Assembly (NCBI GenBank): GCA_024640925.1
Contig: JAHEEB010000394.1
Span: 1 to 5,150, forward strand
Direction: 5' to 3'
Length of the DNA: 5,150 bases
Source of the DNA: Bacteroidota bacterium
Lineage (GTDB): Bacteria > Bacteroidota > Bacteroidia > Bacteroidales > UBA10428
This document shows, piece after piece, positions 1-5,150 of this stretch; the stretch's first letter is position 1; each line of letters begins with the position of its first letter. The notes beneath the pieces were generated by a model. It saw nothing but the letters and a program-made list of their open reading frames with translations, searched no databases and had not been told where the DNA came from. The translations under genes were made by a program, and so were the position numbers.

Positions 1-929
1 ATGGTATTGTCGCTTATGGACATGAGAGACGAGCCATCATAAATCATTCCTATAAATGAAGGATAAATTAGATTACACCCTGGTTGTAATACTAAAAGTG
101 AATCAGGAAAAAGTTGAATACTTCCTTTAAAATCTTTTAAGACATATATTTCGGGGGCACTAAGAATAATATTGTTCAGTCTGGCAGAACCGTCTACGGA
201 AATACTTTTTTCAGAACGAATAATAATGTTGCCGTTTAAATTTACATCAGCAAGTGTAATTTTACCAGAACTATAATAAATATGGGTAGAATCAAAAAAA
301 CTGACAGAGCTGTTTTCAGGAATTTCGGAACCACATTCTTCTGAAAATGCAAAGGAATTTCTGTGTCCAATATCATATAAACTTTTTGTGAATTCATAAA
401 ACTCACCTAATACGTTGGGAAAGCTTTTCTTACTATGTCTTAATGTATCGGATGGAACTATTTTACCGGTAAAATTTTCTCTTTTTAAATAAGCTCCGGG
501 GACATAGATATCACCCTTGAGAGTTGTATTTCCCTTAACTGTAATATATCTGTTATCATCGAAAATATAGACCGATCCGTGAGCATCTTTCAAGGAGCCC
601 AGAAAGAAGGCTGTTTTTTTCCTGTAAATACTATTTTCTGCCTGTGCAAAAAAAATTTCATATGCTCCCCAGTTCTTCTTTTCGATCAAAACACTTTCTT
701 GAGAATCTTTAAAAGGTTTGACAGATATTGGATTCGCATTCTGCAATAATAGCGGGTCTGCCTGATAACAGACGAATGCTGACAGACAGTTATTTTTAAG
801 GTCAATACTTATTTTACTTTTTATGATACTTTGGTTATGATAAAACCTAAGCAGAAAATAACTTCCCGTAAAAATATAAATGAATAATGATACGAACAGA
901 GCATAAAGAATTGTCCGGGCTTTAAACAT
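1..929 (-). CDS. Membrane-anchored beta-helix-like protein, 3' end outside window
   Basis: The frame is open from an ATG at 929 through 309 codons to the window start, with no stop. The first 8 nt overlap the end of the MORN gene, and AAAGGA lies 9 nt upstream. Residues 7-28 form one membrane helix (ILYALFVSLFIYIFTGSYFLL). The next region (about 35-115) contains NNCLSAFVCY and KKNWGAYEIFF. Residues 119-152 read SVYIFDDNRYITV, GNTTLKGDIYVPGAY, LKREN; then SFPNVLGEF (169-177). From about 208 onward the sequence is short repeated strands (ITLADVNLNGNIIIRS, ISVDGSARLNNIILSAPEIYV, LQPGCNLIYPS) typical of a right-handed beta-helix. From memory, similar uncharacterised proteins with a 'LADN.rpL.l.G.T.i.G.a.lP' segment recur in Bacteroidota beside pseudopilin genes; I could not check this. 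There is no prepilin cleavage site (no Gly-Phe-x4-Glu). Function unknown; a periplasm- or surface-facing component of the machine is inferred. Confidence 0.72.
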   Translation of the reverse strand, partial: MFKARTILYALFVSLFIYIFTGSYFLLRFYHNQSIIKSKISIDLKNNCLSAFVCYQADPLLLQNANPISVKPFKDSQESVLIEKKNWGAYEIFFAQAENSIYRKKTAFFLGSLKDAHGSVYIFDDNRYITVKGNTTLKGDIYVPGAYLKRENFTGKIVPSDTLRHSKKSFPNVLGEFYEFTKSLYDIGHRNSFAFSEECGSEIPENSSVSFFDSTHIYYSSGKITLADVNLNGNIIIRSEKSISVDGSARLNNIILSAPEIYVLKDFKGSIQLFPDSLLVLQPGCNLIYPSFIGMIYDGSSLMSISDNT

Positions 930-1641
930 TTTTCTTATTCCTTTGTTGAGATTTATCTTTTTTCAGGGAAATAGTCCCAACCTTTGAGAAAAATTTCTTT
1001 ATAGCTGTTTTAAACTTACTTTCCGGCTTATCTGGCTCTGGTATTGGAGGAACTTCGGATTGTACGTTTTCTTGCTTTTTTGATTGACGTTTTAAAGAGG
1101 CATCATCTTTTCTTTTTTCCTTTTCAATTCGTTTCGATTCAGATTTCTTTTCTTTTTCCTGTTTCTTTGTTTTAGTCAGTTTCTCCTTTTCTTCCTTCTT
1201 TTGCATATCGGAACTTCTGATAAGCTTTCCACGACTATTATAAATAAATACTTCTTTCATTATCCCATCGTTCCATTCTTCGGTTTTAATGAGCTGTCCT
1301 TCGTTGTTCCAGTAATTCCATGTATTGTTGGGTAGTCCATCATTCATATACCCTTTTCTGATCAGGTTTCCTGCAGTATTAAAAACTTCATATGAACCAT
1401 CGAGTAAAGAACCTGAATATCCACCTTTATTTGAATGGATTTCGTTCATACTGAACCAAAAGTATATTTTAGTATTATCGGGCTTTTTATAATCCTTCTT
1501 ACTGGTAGAAATGACCGCATAAATAACAGAATCAGGTGAAGTCACAATTATCTGGCGGGACTTTTTCTCCGTTGCTGACGGCTGACTAAATACGTAAAAC
1601 GTATTGCTAATAAGAGCAATTATGAAAAGTAATTTTCTCAT
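922..1641 (-). CDS. Secreted MORN_2-type repeat protein with Lys/Glu-rich tail
   Basis: A 239-aa protein with a Sec signal peptide (LLFIIALISNTFYVFS, cleavage probably before Gln20). Residues about 79-142 carry three MORN_2-type repeats, as in the so-called YwqK 'antitoxin' family: DGSYEVFNTAGNLIRKGYM, then TWNYWNNEGQLIKTEEWNDG, then VFIYNSRGKLIRS. Residues about 147-190 are almost entirely Lys, Glu, Gln, Arg and Ser, probably an extended charged helix. A Pro-rich hinge (VPPIPEPDKP, 197-206) and a basic, partly amphipathic tail (210-239) follow. No catalytic motif is visible. The start overlaps the GspC/PilP-like stop as ATGA, and the end overlaps the next gene by 8 nt, so it is clearly part of the operon. 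Despite the family nickname there is no toxin nearby. A periplasmic or surface scaffold role for the secretion machine is inference only. Confidence 0.75.
   Translation of the reverse strand: MRKLLFIIALISNTFYVFSQPSATEKKSRQIIVTSPDSVIYAVISTSKKDYKKPDNTKIYFWFSMNEIHSNKGGYSGSLLDGSYEVFNTAGNLIRKGYMNDGLPNNTWNYWNNEGQLIKTEEWNDGIMKEVFIYNSRGKLIRSSDMQKKEEKEKLTKTKKQEKEKKSESKRIEKEKRKDDASLKRQSKKQENVQSEVPPIPEPDKPESKFKTAIKKFFSKVGTISLKKDKSQQRNKKNV
939..944 (-). promoter_or_regulatory. Shine-Dalgarno-like AAAGGA before the beta-helix gene
   Basis: On the minus strand AAAGGA lies 9 nt before the ATG at 929, inside the last codons of the MORN gene. It supports this start, which is also the first Met in the frame and gives a conventional membrane-anchor N-terminus. 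It may be a chance match in Lys-rich coding sequence. Confidence 0.35.
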
Positions 1642-2153
1642 TTGGCTTTATAAAAAGTTTTTAAACAGTTTTCTTTTTTAAGAGTAATGGAATCCTTGTA
1701 AATTCTGGTAATCAGATAATCTTTAATTAATTCATTTTCCTTTACAATAAAACTTTTCCCCTTAATTTTTAGTAAGGCAGTATGTCTATTATCCTCCTTG
1801 TTTTTAATCAATCCGCCGAACTTTATTTCTTCCCATACACAATCCTTTTGCTTTTTTTGGTTTGGCTTCGGTTTAGTGGGGGTAAGGTTTTCCTTGCTTT
1901 TCCTATCTGGAGCAGAAACCACCTCATGTTTTAGAAAAGGATCGATATAATTTAATTTTAATGAAAAAGTATCAACAAGAGTTGATTTTTCTGTTATTAG
2001 AACAGTTGAATCAGACATTATTATCGAAGTAGAAGATTTACCAAAAAAAGTTTTATATATTTTATAAAAAATCAATGCCCAGAGAATTACAACAGCAATA
2101 ATCAGTATTATTCGAAGTTTCCTTTGATTCGTTCCTTTTTCTGCCTGTTTCAT
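1638..2153 (-). CDS. GspC/PilP-like inner-membrane connector protein
   Basis: A 171-aa protein: basic cytoplasmic N-terminus, one membrane helix at about 14-30 (RIILIIAVVILWALIFY), a periplasmic linker with a DPF motif at 71-73 (YIDPFLKH, as in PilP/GspC linkers), a Lys/Pro-rich spacer at about 82-104, and a compact beta domain at about 106-168. The domain reads IKFGGLIKN, then TALLKIKGKSFIVKENELI, then YLITRIYKDSITLKKENC. This is the PilP/GspC homology-region order: strand with Gly-Gly-Leu/Ile, 'ALL.I.G..F.V...', 'I..I..D.I.L'. In T2SS and T4P this domain contacts the secretin N0 domain. It lacks the PDZ domain of classical GspC and is of PilP length, but is anchored by a membrane helix instead of a lipid. 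Two cysteines (105 and 163) bracket the domain. Both ends overlap neighbours by 4 nt (ATGA). Similarity is weak; pattern and context agree. Confidence 0.78.
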   Translation of the reverse strand: MKQAEKGTNQRKLRIILIIAVVILWALIFYKIYKTFFGKSSTSIIMSDSTVLITEKSTLVDTFSLKLNYIDPFLKHEVVSAPDRKSKENLTPTKPKPNQKKQKDCVWEEIKFGGLIKNKEDNRHTALLKIKGKSFIVKENELIKDYLITRIYKDSITLKKENCLKTFYKAK

Positions 2154-3133
2154 TGAATAGTAATTGTTCTTGTAGTGCTATAACTGCTTGAATTGCCTGC
2201 CATATCATAACATTTTACTCTCCAGTAATATGTAGCTGCCGTTTCAAAAGTTATGATTGACTCTCCATTTGTTGATTTTTTTGTATAGGATATTGTTTTA
2301 AAATCTTCATCAGAAGCGACAGATATACTGTCGTAAACCGGAGAACCAATGTCATCGGCAACATCCCAATAGAAAACTACTTCTTTGGTGGTGGAACTAC
2401 TTTTATCTTCAGGAGAATCTAATTCCGGCTTTCCTGGTGCAGTAAGATCAATTGTTAGTTTTTTATAGGAAAATCCGGAATATATATTGTTGATGATGCC
2501 CTGAACTCCCCAGCAATAAGTTCCTTCAGACAAGATTAATGAAATTGTTTTGGATTGAATAATCATACTGGTATCGATTACATCATCATCCCAGTTACCC
2601 TTTTTTAAATCAAACCTGTATTTTTCTGCTTCCTGTAGAGAACTCCATGTAAATGTAAGCGATGTGATGTTGGAGTATTCGCTGCTTGGAGAGGTTAGAA
2701 CGGGCATAAGGTTTTCAAGAGTACCTGAACTGTCAATCTGTATTCTGAATGTATCGGAATATGCAGAACTGTAATAGTTTTCTGCAATCACAAACCAAAA
2801 ATAATTTCCTTCCAGGAGATTGTAATTAAATTCGTTTGTTGTCAGGTTTGTATCCAATTTAATCGAGAACGAATTATCAGTAGATTCAGAAAAAACCTGT
2901 AAACGATAGCTATCAGCATCATCAACCAATTTCCAACTGAAATTTTGTGCAATTGTTCCAGTAATTGTATTGTTTTGCGGCGCTAGCAGCTCAACCTTTT
3001 CATCATTGATGTCATCGACAAAGAATCGTTCACAAGAAGTGAAAGCAAGAGCAAAAATTATCAGAATGAATATTGATTTACTTTTGTGCAATTTCAATAT
3101 TCTGAAGCAAGATTTCGGCATATAATTTTTCAT
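2150..3133 (-). CDS. Lipoprotein with three fibronectin type III-like domains
   Basis: A 327-aa predicted lipoprotein. A basic N-region and hydrophobic stretch (21-31) lead to a relaxed lipobox, AFTSC, with the modified cysteine at 34, followed by acidic residues (ERFFVDD), a pattern compatible with export to the outer membrane or surface in Bacteroidota. Three FN3/Ig-like units follow at about 47-133, 143-229 and 234-326. Each has an initial Pro (LLAPQ, LTSPS, LDSPE), a Trp-containing B-strand (FSWKL, FTWSS, FYWDV), a short 'A..Y' or equivalent, and a late aromatic-x-W-x-V strand (YFWFV, YCWGV, YYWRV). The start at 3133 overlaps the GspM-like gene by 56 nt and has an AGAGGA 7 nt upstream. 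Met5, or TTG codons at residues 13 and 15, are alternatives and would give a more normal signal length. Its stop overlaps the next start as ATGA. The function is unknown. Its place between platform genes suggests an accessory part of the secretin complex or a surface-exposed subunit. Confidence 0.82.
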   Translation of the reverse strand: MKNYMPKSCFRILKLHKSKSIFILIIFALAFTSCERFFVDDINDEKVELLAPQNNTITGTIAQNFSWKLVDDADSYRLQVFSESTDNSFSIKLDTNLTTNEFNYNLLEGNYFWFVIAENYYSSAYSDTFRIQIDSSGTLENLMPVLTSPSSEYSNITSLTFTWSSLQEAEKYRFDLKKGNWDDDVIDTSMIIQSKTISLILSEGTYCWGVQGIINNIYSGFSYKKLTIDLTAPGKPELDSPEDKSSSTTKEVVFYWDVADDIGSPVYDSISVASDEDFKTISYTKKSTNGESIITFETAATYYWRVKCYDMAGNSSSYSTTRTITIQ

Positions 3134-3611
3134 TCATTGTTCCTCTCATTTTTTTCAACTTAAAACATGCAGATCTTACTCTGCTTACTTTTTCCTTTGT
3201 TTCAAGCAAATATAAATAGTTAATCAGCGACTTGAAATCACTGTTTAATGTAAGCTGATTTGTATATATGTTCATATTGCCATCGGAATAGATACTACTT
3301 TTTGGAAATTCCCAAATTTTTACCATATCAGTATTCGGATCGCCAAGAATGGATTTTATTATTTTCTCGTGCAAATCGGTATGTGAAATTGTACTTCCCA
3401 GCATGGAATTTAGCTCTGTTAGTTTATTTTCAAGGATAATTAAACGCCTTGGAGCATCTTTGCCCGATTGAATGTCTGTTTGTACGGTTAGGTACTCGTG
3501 TCGGAGAGCAACTGTCTTTTTTATGTTTAGTTTATATATTACAATGAGCATGAGCATAAAGACAGCAAGGGTACCATAGAATTTAGTTTTATATGTTAGC
3601 TGGTTGAACAT
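3078..3611 (-). CDS. GspM/PilO-like inner-membrane platform protein
   Basis: A 177-aa protein with a short cytoplasmic N-terminus, one membrane helix at about 12-28 (YGTLAVFMLMLIVIY), a probable coiled coil at 31-72, and a periplasmic alpha/beta domain at about 77-174. Within the domain, NQLTLNSDFKSLINYLYLLE (118-137) matches the PilO/GspM pattern of a beta strand followed by a short residue-poor turn and the helix that ends in Leu-Leu-Glu. A last strand then follows at about 161-174. Family members pair with GspL or PilN through coiled coils and ferredoxin-like domains to form the inner-membrane platform. Length is typical of GspM. Only one base separates the GspL-like stop from this ATG (TAACATG), suggesting translational coupling. 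The 3' end overlaps the lipoprotein gene by 56 nt. Sequence conservation is low; topology and gene order carry the call. Confidence 0.8.
   Translation of the reverse strand: MFNQLTYKTKFYGTLAVFMLMLIVIYKLNIKKTVALRHEYLTVQTDIQSGKDAPRRLIILENKLTELNSMLGSTISHTDLHEKIIKSILGDPNTDMVKIWEFPKSSIYSDGNMNIYTNQLTLNSDFKSLINYLYLLETKEKVSRVRSACFKLKKMRGTMNEKLYAEILLQNIEIAQK
3141..3146 (-). promoter_or_regulatory. Shine-Dalgarno-like AGAGGA before the lipoprotein ATG
   Basis: On the minus strand AGAGGA lies 7 nt before the ATG at 3133. It also encodes Arg-Gly of the GspM-like protein, so it could be coincidental. It nevertheless supports the long lipoprotein start inside the overlap. Most other starts in this window lack such a motif. 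Confidence 0.4.
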
Positions 3612-3612
3612 G

Positions 3613-4830
3613 TTATTTTCTTTTAATTAAAAGTTCTATGGTAAATGATATGTTTTCTGTGCCTGTTATACTTTTATAATCGGTAATATCAGAATCTTCA
3701 ACCCAATTTTCTTTAGATAATCCGGAGACAAATACATCTAATTGAGAGGGAGAAGTTTTTCCTTTAATAATTATCTTGTTTTGTTCGTAAAGCACTTCCG
3801 TTTTATCTTTTATATCATTTTTAGGTGGAAATATCAGTAGCTCCGAGAGCGTCATTTCTTTTGGTACGAGAGATGCAATGCAATCGGCATAATAGGATAT
3901 ACGGGTATTATATAAAAGGTTATTTCCACTTAAGTAAGTTTCTTTTTTATTTATCTCTGAAGAAAGAACAGAAATCCTCTCAACCGATTTCTTATTTTGA
4001 CGTAGAACTGGACCTGCCTCAGATATTTTAGAAGAGTAATTACTAAATACCATAAAATTTATAAGCAACAGGCTGAAAATAAAAGTGAGAGCTATCAGGG
4101 CAAATCGTTTGAATAAAAAGAAATAAGTAAATTCATCTCTGCGATTTTTAATCAACTCATCAATATTTCCGGTAACTATTGGTTCATGAGTGAAGTGTCT
4201 GGCAGACATACCAAACGCACTGATTAGATTACCAGATATATTATCTTCTCCAATTTTGTGAAATGATACATTATCAGATGGTTCCTGCTCAATTTTTAAT
4301 GTATTACCAAGAGTTAACTTATAATTGGTTGAGACTATCTGTGGGTCTTTTATAAGATCTCCCAGACTTATTACAGAATAAGGGCCAAGTAATATTTCAA
4401 TAATGTAAAGTCCTGATTCTTTTAAAGTTTCAATTACATTATCGAGTAATTCTTTCCGAATAACACTAATAAATAGTTCTTTATCTGTACCCGATGTTAA
4501 TATCTGAAAATACAGTTTTGAAGCATCGAATCCGGGTATTACCTGAGAAAGGATTTTTATTTCACTGGCTTCAAGCATGTCGGCAAAATGTTTTTTATGA
4601 ATGATACTTCTGCCATTAATACTTACTAAAATTGGAAGTTTGTGAAGATTTTTTTCTTTAAAATGATTGAAATCAGTAAGGTTCTCACTACTATCTTCGA
4701 TATGTAAAGTATTGCGAATTTTCTTAATGAGAACATAAGAAAACTGCAATTTGTCGTTATCTAAAACCAGATCGATCCCAACAAATTTATTTGAAAATTT
4801 CAGCTCGATTTTTTTTAAGATCGAAAGCAT
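3613..4830 (-). CDS. GspL-like inner-membrane platform protein (PilM-PilN type fusion)
   Basis: A 405-aa bitopic membrane protein. Residues 1-235 are predicted cytoplasmic and start like the PilM/GspL actin-like fold (KFVGIDLVLDNDKLQF at 15-30, compare the first beta-hairpin of PilM). The phosphate-binding glycines are not obvious, as in GspL. One membrane helix lies at about 243-263 (FALIALTFIFSLLLINFMVF). A probable coiled coil follows (264-300). Next comes a small alpha/beta domain at about 310-405 of the PilN/GspL periplasmic type, with SLVPKEMTLSEL then IIIKGKTSPSQLDVFVSGL. Length and layout match classical GspL, which links the secretion ATPase GspE in the cytoplasm to GspM in the periplasm. 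The ATG at 4830 is 5 nt after the secretin stop. No Shine-Dalgarno is visible, only A/T-rich sequence. Sequence similarity to proteobacterial GspL is weak, so the call rests on architecture plus position after a secretin and before a GspM/PilO-like gene. Confidence 0.82.
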   Translation of the reverse strand: MLSILKKIELKFSNKFVGIDLVLDNDKLQFSYVLIKKIRNTLHIEDSSENLTDFNHFKEKNLHKLPILVSINGRSIIHKKHFADMLEASEIKILSQVIPGFDASKLYFQILTSGTDKELFISVIRKELLDNVIETLKESGLYIIEILLGPYSVISLGDLIKDPQIVSTNYKLTLGNTLKIEQEPSDNVSFHKIGEDNISGNLISAFGMSARHFTHEPIVTGNIDELIKNRRDEFTYFFLFKRFALIALTFIFSLLLINFMVFSNYSSKISEAGPVLRQNKKSVERISVLSSEINKKETYLSGNNLLYNTRISYYADCIASLVPKEMTLSELLIFPPKNDIKDKTEVLYEQNKIIIKGKTSPSQLDVFVSGLSKENWVEDSDITDYKSITGTENISFTIELLIKRK

Positions 4831-4835
4831 AAGTT

Positions 4836-5150
4836 TTAATAGATTATTGTTGGACGAATAAAAATGCTCAGTTTACTGTTCTTTTTTGCTTTGGTCCTCG
4901 AACTAAAAAACCATTTTATAACAGGTATTCTGGATAAAACAGGTGTACCTGATGACACATCCTGATCGGTAACTTTGTCTAAACCTCCCAGCAAAACCAT
5001 TTCCTGGTTTTTTACCCTGATCATCGATTCAAAACCCCTGGTAATAGAACCAGGAGGAGCATCAGCCTCATTATCGGTTTGAAATTCAGCCTGTGACACT
5101 TTTATATCAAGGGTTATATTTTCGTCGCCAGAGACCATAGGCTTAATGGT
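4836..5150 (-). CDS. gspD: Secretin (GspD/PilQ family), C-terminal end, 5' part outside window
   Basis: The last 104 residues of an outer-membrane secretin are present. The frame is open to the window edge, so the Met at 5138 is internal and not the start. Hallmarks of the secretin core are visible: KPMVSGDENITLDI at residues 3-16 of the fragment, VLLGGL at 52-57, the SGTPVLSRIPVIKWFF segment at 67-82 (Gly-x-Pro then Ile-Pro before the membrane-lip hairpin), and the closing strand IFIRPTII at 96-103. Secretins form large beta-barrel gates for T2SS, type IV pili or T3SS. The protein stops one residue after the core, so it has no C-terminal S-domain of the PulD type that binds a pilotin. The next gene follows after 5 nt. 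The symbol is chosen because the neighbour is a fused GspL-like protein; a PilQ-type role cannot be excluded. The family call is very secure, the subfamily less so. Confidence 0.95.
   Translation of the reverse strand, partial: TIKPMVSGDENITLDIKVSQAEFQTDNEADAPPGSITRGFESMIRVKNQEMVLLGGLDKVTDQDVSSGTPVLSRIPVIKWFFSSRTKAKKNSKLSIFIRPTIIY

Noticed and set aside
1..921. Apparent gene-free stretch of about 900 nt at the window start
   Set aside because: The minus-strand frame from 929 is open over the whole stretch and encodes a coherent membrane anchor plus beta-rich protein, so it is a truncated gene and not intergenic DNA.
1..929. Bactofilin (polymer-forming cytoskeletal protein)
   Set aside because: The beta-helix-like repeats are suggestive, but bactofilins are short, soluble and mostly lack a membrane helix with such a large N-terminal extension; this protein is much longer and has different motifs.
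922..1641. Toxin-antitoxin antitoxin gene (YwqK-type label)
   Set aside because: MORN_2 repeats earn that database label, but the protein has a signal peptide, no adjacent toxin, and is translationally coupled to secretion genes.
3825..4031. Plus-strand 68-codon open frame opposite the GspL-like gene
   Set aside because: It lies fully inside a well-supported minus-strand gene, has no recognisable domain or start signal, and its composition is that of an antisense shadow.
1638..4835. Internal promoters, attenuators or terminators between genes
   Set aside because: Junctions are overlaps or gaps of 1-5 nt, leaving no room for a terminator, and I saw no convincing Bacteroidota-type promoter or hairpin followed by a T-run on the minus strand.
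4836..5138. Stand-alone 100-aa protein starting at the ATG at 5138
   Set aside because: The frame is open upstream to the window edge and the residues before this Met (TIKP) fit the conserved secretin core, so it is an internal methionine.

Overview
The window is one AT-rich, densely packed minus-strand gene block that looks like part of a type II secretion / type IV pilus-like envelope machine from a member of the Bacteroidota. The phylum assignment is inferred. Starts are mostly preceded by A/T-rich sequence without a clear Shine-Dalgarno. There is a lipoprotein with acidic residues after its cysteine, a periplasmic MORN_2-type protein, and a membrane-anchored beta-helix protein of a kind I associate with this phylum. 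No species can be named.

Layout in transcription order (high to low coordinate): the C-terminal end of an outer-membrane secretin (5150-4836); a 405-aa GspL-like protein that joins a PilM-like cytoplasmic half to a PilN-like periplasmic half (4830-3613); a 177-aa GspM/PilO-like protein (3611-3078); a lipoprotein with three fibronectin-III-like repeats (3133-2150); a 171-aa GspC/PilP-like protein (2153-1638); a secreted protein with MORN_2-type repeats and a long Lys/Glu-rich tail (1641-922); and the first 309 residues of a membrane-anchored protein with a beta-helix-like C-terminal half (929 to past the window start). Genes are separated by at most 5 nt or overlap by 4, 4, 8 and 56 nt. No promoter, terminator, RNA gene, CRISPR array or mobile element is visible. 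All seven genes are probably one transcript that begins beyond position 5150 and continues past position 1.

Proposed cooperation: the secretin forms the outer-membrane gate. The GspL-, GspM- and GspC-like proteins form the inner-membrane platform and periplasmic connector, usually hard to recognise in Bacteroidota by sequence. The secretin ends directly after its core and has no C-terminal pilotin-binding S-domain. The FN3 lipoprotein inserted between the platform genes is therefore a candidate accessory subunit of the outer-membrane complex. The MORN protein and the beta-helix protein have no counterpart in classical T2SS or T4P operons. They are the most novel part of the window: possible lineage-specific machine parts or surface/tip components. 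The assembly ATPase, the GspF-like platform protein, the pseudopilins and the prepilin peptidase are not in this window.
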